A stretch of 64,000 nt of DNA from Pseudoroseomonas cervicalis (GTDB taxonomy: Bacteria > Pseudomonadota > Alphaproteobacteria > Acetobacterales > Acetobacteraceae), in assembly GCF_030818485.1 (NCBI RefSeq), contig NZ_JAUTAJ010000005.1:124001-188000 (forward strand), given 5' to 3'. The notes beneath the pieces are model-generated. The model saw nothing but the letters and a program-made list of their open reading frames with translations. It did not search any database and was not told where the DNA came from. Shown one piece after another: positions 8,532 to 16,505 of this stretch. The position numbers and the translations under genes are program-made. Every line of letters starts with the position of its first letter. Position 1 is the stretch's first letter.

Positions 8532-10286
8532 TTGAAACCCGGCCCCTGGCTGGCGCTGCTGGCGCCACCCCTGCCGCCGCGCCGCACGCCGGAGGACATG
8601 GCCTATGGCCTGGCCGACCGGCCGCCCGCCGGCGTGCTGCTCGGCATGGGGCTGCAGCATGCGGCGCTGGCCATGGTCTTCGCCCTCTACGCCGCCATCG
8701 CCGGGGCGGCGATGGGCTATGCGCCGGCGCAGATCACCGCCTATGTCAGCGCCACCATCTTCGTCATGGGCTGCGCCACACTGCTGCAGGCGCTGCCCTG
8801 GCGCTTCGGCGCCGGCATGCCGCTGGTCACCATCCCCGGCGCCGGGCGGCTGTCGATCCAGGTGGCGCTGGCGGCGCAATACGGGCTGGGCGCGGTGATG
8901 GGGGCCACGCTGGTGGCCGGGCTGCTGACGCTGGCCTTCGCCCGGCTGGTGCCGCGGCTGCGCCCGGTCTTCCCGCCCGAGGTGATCGGCGTGGTGCTGG
9001 TGATGATGGGGCTGAGCCTGGTGGCCGGCGGCGTCTCGCGCAGCGTCGGCATGGCCGGGCCCAGCCACGCCCCGGCCCTGCCGGAGATGGCCGCGGCCAG
9101 CGCCACCCTGGCCGCCATGGTGGCGCTGGCCATCTGGGGCAGCCCGGCCTGGCGGCGCGTCGCCATGCTGGGCGGCATCCTGGCCGGCACCGCCATCGCC
9201 TGGGCGAGCGGGGCCGGCGGTGGCGCCAGCCCGCCGCAGACCGCGCTGGTGGCGCTGCCGCTGCTGGGGCTTGCCCTGCCGCGGCCGGAATTCCTCCCCG
9301 TGCCGATCCTGGTGATGGCCATCTCCCAGTTCATCATGGTGATGGACCAGATGGGCGGCACGCTGTCGATGGACCGGCTGACCGATGCCGGCTGGCGCCG
9401 CGCCGATCTGCGGCTGGCGCGGCGCTCGATCTCCGGCCTCGGCCTGGCCACCCTGCTGTTCGGGGCGACCGGCACCGTCTCCGGCGGCACCTCGACGGCG
9501 CATATCGGGCTGGTGCATGCCTCCGGCGTCGCCGCCTGGCGGGTCGGCGTCGCCGCCGGGCTGGCGCTGATGCTGGCCAGCCTGTTCCCGCCGCTGGCGG
9601 CGCTCCTGGTGATGATCCCGACCCCGGTGGTCGGCGGCATCCTGGTCTATGCCGCCGCCTACATGATCAGCACCGGCATCGAGATGATCATGTCGCGGCT
9701 GATGACCAGCCGGCGCAGCTTCACCGTGGGGCTGGCCATCGTCATGGGCACGGCGGTGATGCTGCTGCCCGAGCTCGGCCGCGGCGTGCCGGACTGGCTG
9801 CAGGGCATCGCCCGCTCCGGCCTGATCGTCGGCGCGCTGACCGCCATCCTGCTGAACGCGCTGTTCCGCATCGGGCTGAGGCGGGTGCGGCAGACCTGGC
9901 TCGACCCGGCGCGGGAGGGCGCGGCGGCGGCCGAGCTGCTGGAGCAATGCGGCCGCGAATGGGGCCTGCGCGCCGACACGGTGGCGCGCGCCGGCCACGC
10001 CACGGGCGAGGCGCTGGAGGCGCTGCGCGAGGCCGGCATCGCGGGCCCGATCCGCCTCTCCGCCAGCTTCGACGAGTTCAGCCTGACCGTCGGACTGCAG
10101 CATGAGGGGCTGCCGCTGCGGCTGGAGGTGGCAGCACCCGAGGCCGATCTGCTGCTGCGCGAGGAGGCCGAGCTGGACGAGGCGATGCGCCGTGTCTCCG
10201 CCGCGCTGATCCGCCGCCTGGCCGACACGGTGCGCAGCGCCCGGCAGGGCGGCGGCGCCGGGCTGACGCTGACCTTCCTGCACTGA
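8532..10286 (+). CDS. NCS2-family xanthine/uracil permease with C-terminal soluble domain
   Basis: This is a nucleobase:cation symporter-2 protein of about 584 residues in the inner membrane. Hydrophobic segments run from about residue 30 to 450 and include family-typical stretches: GLQHAALAMVFAL, ATIFVMGCATLLQ, PPEVIGVVLVMMGLSL, VMDQMGGTLSMDR, GTVSGGTSTAHIGL and IPTPVVGGILVYAAAYM. The final 120 residues are soluble and include SFDEFSLTVGLQHEG and a Gly-rich GGGAGLTLTFLH end that resembles a degenerate GHKL/anti-sigma ATPase fold. I prefer the TTG at 8532, which follows GGAAGGG and keeps the conserved RRTPEDMAYGLADRPP segment; ATG 8598 would cut it. Xanthine or uric acid is the likely substrate class; the exact one is not decided. 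Confidence 0.82.
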   Translation: MKPGPWLALLAPPLPPRRTPEDMAYGLADRPPAGVLLGMGLQHAALAMVFALYAAIAGAAMGYAPAQITAYVSATIFVMGCATLLQALPWRFGAGMPLVTIPGAGRLSIQVALAAQYGLGAVMGATLVAGLLTLAFARLVPRLRPVFPPEVIGVVLVMMGLSLVAGGVSRSVGMAGPSHAPALPEMAAASATLAAMVALAIWGSPAWRRVAMLGGILAGTAIAWASGAGGGASPPQTALVALPLLGLALPRPEFLPVPILVMAISQFIMVMDQMGGTLSMDRLTDAGWRRADLRLARRSISGLGLATLLFGATGTVSGGTSTAHIGLVHASGVAAWRVGVAAGLALMLASLFPPLAALLVMIPTPVVGGILVYAAAYMISTGIEMIMSRLMTSRRSFTVGLAIVMGTAVMLLPELGRGVPDWLQGIARSGLIVGALTAILLNALFRIGLRRVRQTWLDPAREGAAAAELLEQCGREWGLRADTVARAGHATGEALEALREAGIAGPIRLSASFDEFSLTVGLQHEGLPLRLEVAAPEADLLLREEAELDEAMRRVSAALIRRLADTVRSARQGGGAGLTLTFLH

Positions 10287-10304
10287 ACGGCGCCGGCCGG
10301 CCCT

Positions 10305-11351
10305 TCAGCCGCGCGGCACCCCATCCGCGGCGGCGGCCAGCATCAGCCGCTCCAGCAGCGCGTGCAGCGCGTCGCGATGGCCGCTGCGCGCGGCGGAGGC
10401 ATCGGCGGCCGAGGTCATCGCCACGCTCAGGCCACGCCCCGGCACGACATAGATCATCTGCCCGCCAAAGCCCCAGCCATAGCGCACCGCCTCGCCGCCG
10501 ATGCGGCGCAGGAACCAGCCATAGCCATAGCCATCCCCGGTGAAGCGGGAGGCGGTGCGCGGCGTCCAGGCCTGCTCCACCCAGCCCTCCGGCAGCAGCC
10601 GCGCCCCGTCCGGCGCCAGGCCGCCGGTGCGGTGCAGCTCGCCGAAGGCCAGCAGGGCGCGCGGGCGCATCGCCATCTCATTGCCGCCGAGATGGATGCC
10701 CTGCGGGTCGCGCATCCAGTCGGTGATGGCGAAATCGGGCAGCCGGCCCAGCCAGTCGCGCGCCAGGGCCAGGGTCGGGCGGCCGCTGCGCCGCGCCAGG
10801 ATGGCCGAGAGCAGATGGGTGGAGCCGGTGGAATAGACCATCGGCCCGCCCGGCTCGGCCTCGAAGGGCTCGGCCAGGGCGGCGCGCACCCAGTCGCTTC
10901 TGGCCACCCAGGCGCCGTAGCGCGGGCCGGAGGTGGAGCGCAGCCCGGCCTGCATCGACAGCAGATGGCCGATGGTGATGCGCCGCAGCCGCGGATCGGG
11001 CTGGCGCGGCAGGCGGTCGGCCAGCAGCGGGGCGATGGGCTGCTCCACCCCCTCCAGCAGGCCGCGCCCGATGGCGATGCCGACCAGCGCGCTCATCACC
11101 GATTTGGAGGCGGATTTGATGTTGGCCGCCGCCTCCAGCGACTGGCCGTGATAGCCGCGCGCCGCCAGCAGCCGGCCATGGGCGGAGATCGAGACGCTGC
11201 GCAGCGCCGGCAGCTGCGCCGCCTCCTCCAGCACGGCGGCCAGCGCCGGCATGTCCTCCGCCGCCTCCTGCGCCGCCGCGCCGGCGGGGCGCAGCAGCCA
11301 GGGCGATGCCGCCAGCAGGCCGGCCGATCGGAGCCAGGCACGTCGCCGCAT
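10305..11351 (-). CDS. Exported serine hydrolase, beta-lactamase (class C) family
   Basis: This 348-residue serine hydrolase is related to class C beta-lactamases, DD-peptidases and EstB-type esterases. The nucleophile motif SxxK is S80-A-S-K83, followed by the Tyr motif YST (in MVYSTGSTHL) and a C-terminal GWGFGGQ in place of the classical KTG box. The N-terminus (MRRRAWLRSAGLLAASPWLL) has an arginine pair and a hydrophobic core ending near AAAQ, consistent with Tat or Sec export. The gene lies between the convergent permease and a dehydrogenase gene, with a 12-bp palindrome about 130 bases upstream. The substrate is unknown, and an esterase or amidase role is as likely as beta-lactam hydrolysis. 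Confidence 0.85.
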   Translation of the reverse strand: MRRRAWLRSAGLLAASPWLLRPAGAAAQEAAEDMPALAAVLEEAAQLPALRSVSISAHGRLLAARGYHGQSLEAAANIKSASKSVMSALVGIAIGRGLLEGVEQPIAPLLADRLPRQPDPRLRRITIGHLLSMQAGLRSTSGPRYGAWVARSDWVRAALAEPFEAEPGGPMVYSTGSTHLLSAILARRSGRPTLALARDWLGRLPDFAITDWMRDPQGIHLGGNEMAMRPRALLAFGELHRTGGLAPDGARLLPEGWVEQAWTPRTASRFTGDGYGYGWFLRRIGGEAVRYGWGFGGQMIYVVPGRGLSVAMTSAADASAARSGHRDALHALLERLMLAAAADGVPRG

Positions 11352-11481
11352 CGCATCCCCTTCCCTGCCAGAGACTGGCAGATCGGGGCGCCGGGGCGCC
11401 GCGACAAGCCCGCCCCGGCTGGCTTCGGTCGCCGGCCGGCGGGCCGGCCCGCCAAGGCCAGGCTGGCGGCGGGAGGCGGCT

Positions 11482-11493
11482 TTTACCGGTAAA
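11482..11493. promoter_or_regulatory. Perfect 12-bp palindrome TTTACCGGTAAA
   Basis: TTTACCGGTAAA is a perfect palindrome with a central CG, the general architecture of LacI-family operators. It lies in the 258-base gap upstream of the serine hydrolase gene (start 11351) and behind the dehydrogenase stop (11610). The flanking sequence is GC-rich, which makes this AT-bearing site stand out. Assignment to any regulator is inference. Confidence 0.4.
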
Positions 11494-11609
11494 CGCGGGC
11501 CCGGCGGGCCTGGGCTGCCGGGGGGCCGATGCCCGCGCCTGCGCCCTGCCCTGCCACACGGGCCGTGGCGCCGCCTGCCAGAGGCGGCCAGGGCGGCGCC
11601 GCGCCCGCC

Positions 11610-12509
11610 TCAGCCGGCGCGGCCGATCTCCACCCCGGCCCAGCCTTCGACCACCCGGGCGATATTGGTAAAATCGCTCTCCGGCCCGAAGCTGGCGCTG
11701 GTCACCGCCAGCATCTGCCGCACCGCGCTGCCCACCACCATCGGCACGCCCATCGCCTCGGCCTCGTCGACGCAGAGCCGGACATCCTTGTGCGACAGCC
11801 CGGTGGCGAAGCCGAAATCGAAGCTGCGCGGGATGATGGCGCGGGGGAATTTGTCCTGCGTCGCGCTGTTGCGGCCGCTGCTGGCGTTGATCACCTCGCA
11901 CATCAGGCTGGGATCCAGCCCGGCCTTGACGCCCATCACGATGGCTTCCGAGGACACCGCCAGCGCCGCCGCCGCCAGCAGGTTGTTGCACAGCTTCATC
12001 ACCTGCGCCTGGCCCGGCTGCTCGCCACAGAAGAACGCCTTGCCCAGCAGGCCGAGGATCGGCGCCACCTCCTCGAAAGCCTCGCGCGGGCCGGAGACCA
12101 TGATCGCCAGCGTGCCGCGCTCCGCCCCGGTGATGCCGCCGCTGACCGGCGCGTCGATCACCACGCGCCCCTTCCCGGCGAAGGCCTCGGCCAGCAGCCG
12201 CGCCACGCGCGGCCCGGTGGTGGAGAGGTCGATGAAGCGCCGCGCCCGCTGCCCCTGCAGCAGCCCCTCGGGCCCCAGCCCCACCGCGCGCACCGCATCC
12301 GGGTTGGGCAGGCTGCCCAGCACCCAATCGGCGCGGTCCGCCACCTCGCGCGGCGTCGCGGCGCGCTGCGCGCCGCGGGCCAGCAGCGGCGCCAGCGCCG
12401 CTTCCGAAGTGTCGCAGACCACCAGCCAATGCCCGGCCTTGATCAGCCGCGCCGCCATGCGGCTGCCCATCTGCCCCAGCCCGACAAAGCCCAGCACCTG
12501 GCCCGACAT
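11610..12509 (-). CDS. NAD(P)-dependent oxidoreductase, 3-hydroxyisobutyrate dehydrogenase family
   Basis: This 299-residue beta-hydroxyacid dehydrogenase should oxidise a short 3-hydroxy acid (or reduce the semialdehyde) with NAD(P). It has the N-terminal GFVGLGQMGSRMAARL nucleotide motif, the substrate-binding DAPVSGGITGAERGTL segment, and the catalytic Lys in MKLCNNLLAAA. The C-terminal HKDVRLCVDEAEAMGVPMVV is also typical. The ATG at 12509 follows GCGGAGGGG. It is the last gene of the LacI-linked minus-strand group, and an operator-like TGTTATCGATACC lies 66 bases upstream. Two paralogues occur at 19360 and 20423; the substrate specificity of each is unknown. Confidence 0.87.
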   Translation of the reverse strand: MSGQVLGFVGLGQMGSRMAARLIKAGHWLVVCDTSEAALAPLLARGAQRAATPREVADRADWVLGSLPNPDAVRAVGLGPEGLLQGQRARRFIDLSTTGPRVARLLAEAFAGKGRVVIDAPVSGGITGAERGTLAIMVSGPREAFEEVAPILGLLGKAFFCGEQPGQAQVMKLCNNLLAAAALAVSSEAIVMGVKAGLDPSLMCEVINASSGRNSATQDKFPRAIIPRSFDFGFATGLSHKDVRLCVDEAEAMGVPMVVGSAVRQMLAVTSASFGPESDFTNIARVVEGWAGVEIGRAG

Positions 12510-12574
12510 GACGATTCCCCTCCGCTGCCTTGCCTCGGGTCTAGGCAGCCGGCGGCCGGTCGACAAGCGAAATA

Positions 12575-12587
12575 TGTTATCGATACC
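12575..12587. promoter_or_regulatory. LacI-type operator candidate, site 1 (TGTTATCGATACC)
   Basis: TGTTATCGATACC is a near-palindrome around a central CG (TATCGATA core), the form expected for LacI-family operators. An identical 13-mer occurs at 15438-15450 and I found no third copy. It sits just upstream of the dehydrogenase (start 12509) and just behind the LacI gene (stop 12608), so the dehydrogenase probably has its own regulated promoter. Confidence 0.65.
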
Positions 12588-12607
12588 GTCAGACTAAGGG
12601 ACGCGCC

Positions 12608-13618
12608 TCAGCTGCTGCCGCGCTGGATGATCTCGAAGCGCAGATCGACGATCCGCCGCTCGGTCGAGCGGCCCTGGATGCGGTCCAGCAGCATCTCCGC
12701 CCCGCAGCGGCCGATCTGCGCGCGCGGCAGCCGCAGCGTGGTGATGCCCGGCTGCAGATGGCCGAGCAGCTCCAAATCGTCGAAGGCCGCCAGCGCGACG
12801 CGCTGCGGCACCTTCCAGCCGCGCCGCTGGCATTCCAGCAGTGCCCCCACCGCCAGCACATCGCCGGCGAAGAAGATGGCATCCGCCGGCGCATCCGCCT
12901 CCACCAGCCGCGCCACGGCCTCCGCCCCCGATTCCAGCCCGGGCGGCCGTTCCAGCACCAGGCGCGGATCGGCGGGCAGCCCGGCCTCGGCCAGCGCCGC
13001 GCGATAGCCGCGCTGGCGGTCGCGGCTGCGGTCATTCTCGGCCGAGGGCAGCGTCACCAGCGCGATGCGCCGATAGCCCAGCCGCGCCAGATGCAGCGTC
13101 ATCGCCCGCGCCGCGTCATGGTTGGAATAGCTCACCACCATGTCGAGCGGCGCTTCCGGCAGATTGCCGATCTCCACCACCGGCACGCCGGCGCGCTGGA
13201 TCATCGCCCGCGCTGTCTCGGTATGCGTCGCGCTGTGCAGGATCAGCCCGGCCGCCTGCTGCGCCAGGAAGGCGCCGATCAGCGCCTCCTCCTCGCGCGC
13301 ATCGCTGCCGCTGTCGGCGATCATCAGCTGGTGGCCGCTCTGCCGCAGCACCGCCGACACCGCCTGGATGGTGGTGGAGTAGAGCGAGTTCTCGATGCCC
13401 GGCACCACCAGCCCGACCAGGCTGGTGCGGCGGGAGGACAGGCTGCCCGCCAGGCGGTTCGGCAGATAGCCCACCGCCTGCACCGCCGCCTGCACCCGCG
13501 CCAGCACCTCGGCCGAGACCTTGGCCGGGTCGTTCAGCGCGCGCGACACCGTCATGGTCGAGACGCCCGCGGCCCGCGCCACATCCTGCATCCGCGCCAG
13601 CCGCGCCCCGCCGCTCAT
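12608..13618 (-). CDS. LacI-family transcriptional regulator
   Basis: This 336-residue repressor-type regulator has an N-terminal LacI helix-turn-helix (MQDVARAAGVSTMTVSRALND, shown here in parts: DVARAAGVS and TMTVSRALND) and hinge SSRRTSLVGLVVPGI, followed by a periplasmic-binding-protein-like effector domain to the C-terminus. It lies inside the cluster it probably controls: behind two SDR genes (same strand) and in front of a dehydrogenase gene. Both operator-like TGTTATCGATACC sites border this cluster, one 5' of the dehydrogenase and one in the divergent SDR/Bug promoter. The effector is probably the substrate, or an intermediate, of the encoded pathway. Confidence 0.92.
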   Translation of the reverse strand: MSGGARLARMQDVARAAGVSTMTVSRALNDPAKVSAEVLARVQAAVQAVGYLPNRLAGSLSSRRTSLVGLVVPGIENSLYSTTIQAVSAVLRQSGHQLMIADSGSDAREEEALIGAFLAQQAAGLILHSATHTETARAMIQRAGVPVVEIGNLPEAPLDMVVSYSNHDAARAMTLHLARLGYRRIALVTLPSAENDRSRDRQRGYRAALAEAGLPADPRLVLERPPGLESGAEAVARLVEADAPADAIFFAGDVLAVGALLECQRRGWKVPQRVALAAFDDLELLGHLQPGITTLRLPRAQIGRCGAEMLLDRIQGRSTERRIVDLRFEIIQRGSS

Positions 13619-13669
13619 GGCAGGGCCTGGCCGGGACAGGGGCGAAGGAGGGCGTGCATCCGCCCGCTT

Positions 13670-14440
13670 CTACACCGCGCGCAGCCAGCCGCCATCCACA
13701 TCCAGGATCGCGCCCTGGACGTAGCTCGCCTCCGGGCCCGCCAGAAAGGCCACCGCCGCCGCGATTTCCTCCGGCAGGCCGAAGCGGGCAATGCCGGATT
13801 CCGCGGCCAGCGCCGCCGCCGCCGGCTCCATCTCCAGCCCGCGCTCCCGCGCCATGGTGGCGATGCGTCCCGTGAGGCGCTCGGTGCGGATGCTGCCCGG
13901 GTTGATGGCGTTCACCCGCACGCCGTCCGTCACGCCGCGATCGGCCAGCGCCTTGGTCAGATTGATCAGCGCCGCATTGACCGAGCCGCCAATGGTGAAA
14001 TCGGCGCTGGCCAGCCGCCCGCCAATGCCGGCGATCAGCACCGCCGAGCCGGAGGATTGCACCAGATGCGGCCAGGCGGCGCGGCACAGCCGCATGCCGC
14101 CGAACAGCTTCAGTGCGTAGCCCGATTCCCAGGCCTCGTCGCTGAGCTGCAGGAAATCGCCCCGCTGGGTGGCGCCGGCGCTGTGCACCAGCACATCCAG
14201 CCGGCCGAAGGCGGCGATGGCGGCCTGCACCGCCTCCCCCGCCGCCTCGGGGCGCGACAGATCGGCGGCGAAGGGCACGGCGCCCGGCAAGGCGGCCGCC
14301 TCGGCCTGCAGCAGATCGGCGGAGCGGGCCACCAGCATGACCCGCGCGCCGTCCGCCGCCAGCCGCTTCGCGATGGCCAGGCCAATGCCGCGGCTGGCGC
14401 CACTGACCAGGGCAGTGCGGCCTTCGAAGCTTCGGGTCAT
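13670..14440 (-). CDS. SDR-family protein lacking the Tyr/Lys catalytic pair
   Basis: This 256-residue protein has the short-chain dehydrogenase fold: GASRGIG nucleotide motif at residues 14-20, HSAGA in place of NNAG, and the C-terminal DVDGGWL. The catalytic YxxxK is not there. Where SDRs read YxxSKAAL, this protein has GGSVNAAL, placing Gly151 and Asn155 at the Tyr and Lys positions, and the upstream catalytic Ser region reads LIAGIGG. It may therefore be a non-classical SDR using other residues, an isomerase-type activity or a structural partner. It is transcribed from the same strand as the SDR at 14615, but a hairpin repeat lies between them. The start ATG 14440 lies downstream of GAGGAAACGCC. 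Confidence 0.85.
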   Translation of the reverse strand: MTRSFEGRTALVSGASRGIGLAIAKRLAADGARVMLVARSADLLQAEAAALPGAVPFAADLSRPEAAGEAVQAAIAAFGRLDVLVHSAGATQRGDFLQLSDEAWESGYALKLFGGMRLCRAAWPHLVQSSGSAVLIAGIGGRLASADFTIGGSVNAALINLTKALADRGVTDGVRVNAINPGSIRTERLTGRIATMARERGLEMEPAAAALAAESGIARFGLPEEIAAAVAFLAGPEASYVQGAILDVDGGWLRAV

Positions 14441-14474
14441 GCGGGGCGTTTCCTCTGTTGTTTGAAGAGAAGAT

Positions 14475-14590
14475 GTTCTTTTTTGAAAAAAAGAACCAAA
14501 AAACTTTTTTTCAGTTTGGCGTCCCGCCTGGACGGAAGACGGCGGCAGCCTGAAAAAGTCTTTTTGCTTCTTTTTCTTCAGAAAAAGAAG
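14475..14590. repeat. Three-hairpin AT-rich intergenic repeat, copy 1
   Basis: This block is built from three successive inverted repeats. Hairpin A spans 14475-14496 (GTTCTT...AAGAAC). Hairpin B has outer arms ACTTTTTTTCAG and CTGAAAAAGT with GGCGTCCCGCC inside. Hairpin C is CTTCTTTTTC (14567-14576) / GAAAAAGAAG (14581-14590) with a TTCA loop. A second copy at 20301-20418 matches closely in sequence and order. The T/A runs on both strands mean it could act as a bidirectional terminator. Here it sits between two same-strand SDR genes, so it may reduce expression of the downstream genes. Confidence 0.8.
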
Positions 14591-14614
14591 ATATCTTTAG
14601 CTGAAGAAGAAACC

Positions 14615-15391
14615 TTAGCTAATCGACCAGCCCCCGTCGACCGGCAGCGCCGCCCCGGTGATATCGCCTGCCGCCTCGCTGCACAGGAAACCCACCAGCC
14701 CGGCCACTGCCGCTTCCTGCACGAAGCGCCCGCTGGGCTGCTTCCCGGCCAGCACCTCCGCCTCCGCCGCCGCACGGGCGGCCCCGGTTTGCATCGCCGC
14801 CTGCACCCGCGCCTCGATCCCCGGCGTCAGCGCCGTGCCGGGGCAGAGCGCGTTGCAGGTGATGCCCTGCCGCGCCGTCTCCAACGCCACAGCCCGCGTC
14901 AGGCCGAGCAGCGCCGTCTTGGTGGTGACATAGCCGGCGCGGTCCGCCGCGCCGATCAGCCCGTAGATCGAGGACATGTTGACGATCCGCCCCCAGCCGC
15001 GCCGCCGCATGCCGGGCAGCGCCAGGCGGATGGTGTCGAAGGCGGCCGAGAGGTTGACGGCGATGTCCGCATCCCAGGCCGCGCGCGGCAGGGCGTCGAC
15101 CGGCGCGAAATGCCGGCTGGCGGCGTTGTTGACGAGGATGTCGATCTCCCCCGCCGCCCGCATCAGCGCTTCGGTCTGCCCCGGGTCGCGCAGATCGGCG
15201 GCGCGATAGGCCACCGCCACCCCCTGCGCCTGGGCCAGGCTGGCGGCCACCGCCGCGCCCTCCACCGCCTCGGCAAGCCCGTGCAGCAGGATCTCGCACC
15301 CCTCCGCCGCCAGCTGCCCCGCGATCGCCAGCCCCAGCCCGCCCGTGGCCCCGGTGACCAGGGCGCGCCGTCCCTCCAGCGCCCGCCTCAT
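14615..15391 (-). CDS. SDR-family oxidoreductase, 3-hydroxybutyrate dehydrogenase-like
   Basis: This 258-residue classical SDR has GATGGLGLA for NAD binding, NNAASRHFAPVDA, the catalytic Ser in MSSIYGL, and YVTTK as the YxxxK pair. The ITCNALCPGTALTP segment and the overall pattern are those of D-3-hydroxybutyrate dehydrogenases and related 3-hydroxyacyl dehydrogenases. The gene is the first of the LacI-linked minus-strand set, starting 47 bases from the operator-like site at 15438-15450 and divergent from a Bug/PrpD operon. It probably oxidises a 3-hydroxy acid delivered by that uptake system; this link is inference from context. Confidence 0.87.
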   Translation of the reverse strand: MRRALEGRRALVTGATGGLGLAIAGQLAAEGCEILLHGLAEAVEGAAVAASLAQAQGVAVAYRAADLRDPGQTEALMRAAGEIDILVNNAASRHFAPVDALPRAAWDADIAVNLSAAFDTIRLALPGMRRRGWGRIVNMSSIYGLIGAADRAGYVTTKTALLGLTRAVALETARQGITCNALCPGTALTPGIEARVQAAMQTGAARAAAEAEVLAGKQPSGRFVQEAAVAGLVGFLCSEAAGDITGAALPVDGGWSIS

Positions 15392-15437
15392 GCCCTGTCG
15401 TTCCGCAATTGACGGTTCCCGCCCCAGAGGTTCAGAT

Positions 15438-15450
15438 TGTTATCGATACC
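15438..15450. promoter_or_regulatory. LacI-type operator candidate, site 2 (TGTTATCGATACC)
   Basis: This is the second copy of the 13-mer found at 12575-12587. It lies in the 127-base divergent region between the SDR start (15391, minus) and the Bug-protein start (15519, plus), so one bound repressor could silence both transcription units. The flanks (ATTG on the left, ACAAT on the right) extend the partial dyad to ATTG...ACAAT. Confidence 0.68.
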
Positions 15451-15518
15451 ACAATACAGACGGCCGCGGCGGGGCTCAAGCCATCCGGATGCCGACGGGC
15501 CGCATCAGGAGGACCTCC

Positions 15519-16505
15519 ATGCCAGACTTCCCGCCTTTGCGGCGGCGCGGCCTGCTCGCCGCCGGCCTTGCCACCCCGCTCGCCCTGGCCCGCCCTTCCC
15601 TGGCGCAGCCCGCCTGGCCGCAGCGCCCGGTGCGGCTGCTGGTGCCCTATTCCCCGGGCGGCGGCACCGACATCTTCGCCCGCGCCCTGGCCGAGGGCCT
15701 GTCCCAGGCGCTGGGCCAGACCGTGCTGGTGGAGAACCGCGCCGGCGCCAATGGCGCCATCGGCTCCGAGATGGTGGCGCGCGCCGAGCCCGATGGCAGC
15801 GTCTTCCTGGTCGACACCGGCAGCCTGGTGATGAACCGCTATGTCATGCCGAGCCTGTCCTATGAGGCGCTGCGCGATTTCGCGCCGGTCTCGCTGCTGT
15901 CGCGCTACCCGCTGCTGCTGACGGCCTCGGTGAAGGCGCCCTTCGGCGATGTCGCCGGGCTGGTCGCCGCGGCCAGGGCGGCGCCGCGCAGCATCGGCTT
16001 CGGCACCTCGGATGCCGCCATCTCCTATGCCGGCAATCTGTTCACCCGGCTGGCCGGGATCGAGATGGTGGAGGTCTCCTATCGCGGCGCCGCGCCGATC
16101 CTGAATGATCTGGTCGCCGGCCATCTGCCTACCGGCTGGAACAGCACCGTCGCCGCCGCGCAGCACCTGGCGGCGGGGCGCATCCGGGCGCTCGGCGTCA
16201 CCACCACCGCGCGCACGCCGCTGCTGCCCGAGGTGCCGACGCTGCAGGAAGCCGGTGTGCCCGGCTATGATTTCGCCGGCTGGTACGCCATGGTCGGCCC
16301 CGCCGGCCTGCCTCCCGCCATCGCCGCCCGCATGCACGAGGCGGTGCTGGCCGCGCTGGAGATGCCCAGGGTGCGGGAGCGGCTGCTCTCCATCGGCGCC
16401 GATCTCGGCACGCTGGGCCCGGCGCCGCTGGCCGCCTTCCTGCGCGAGGATGATGCCCGCTGGGCCGAGGCCGCGCGCCAGGGCCTGATCACGAGGGCGC
16501 AGTGA
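15519..16505 (+). CDS. Tripartite tricarboxylate transporter substrate-binding protein (Bug family)
   Basis: This 328-residue periplasmic binding protein of the Bug/TctC family captures a carboxylate-type ligand. The leader (LRRRGLLAAGLATPLALARPSLA) is Tat- or Sec-like. Family motifs follow: RPVRLLVPYSPGGGTDIFAR, VLVENRAGANGAIGSEMVA, the VSYRGAAPILNDLVAGH ligand-loop region, and LPEVPTLQEAGVPGYDFAGWYA. The ATG at 15519 has AGGAGGACC as ribosome site. The next gene, MmgE/PrpD, overlaps its stop, so they form an operon driven from the LacI-site promoter. No TctA/TctB partner is adjacent, as is usual for orphan Bug proteins. Confidence 0.9.
   Translation: MPDFPPLRRRGLLAAGLATPLALARPSLAQPAWPQRPVRLLVPYSPGGGTDIFARALAEGLSQALGQTVLVENRAGANGAIGSEMVARAEPDGSVFLVDTGSLVMNRYVMPSLSYEALRDFAPVSLLSRYPLLLTASVKAPFGDVAGLVAAARAAPRSIGFGTSDAAISYAGNLFTRLAGIEMVEVSYRGAAPILNDLVAGHLPTGWNSTVAAAQHLAAGRIRALGVTTTARTPLLPEVPTLQEAGVPGYDFAGWYAMVGPAGLPPAIAARMHEAVLAALEMPRVRERLLSIGADLGTLGPAPLAAFLREDDARWAEAARQGLITRAQ

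Noticed and set aside
5424..10105. Long plus-strand open frames across the flavoprotein, fdhD and permease genes
   Set aside because: These are antisense or shifted-frame shadows with Arg/His/Gln-rich composition. The conserved FAD, FdhD and NCS2 motifs are in the other frames.
10305..11351. Antibiotic-resistance beta-lactamase
   Set aside because: Only the fold and SxxK/Tyr motifs match. The third motif is not KTG, and the family contains many esterases and peptidases.
14475..14590. Insertion sequence or CRISPR-like repeat
   Set aside because: There is no transposase, no target duplication visible and no spacer-repeat periodicity; the block is three hairpins in a fixed order.
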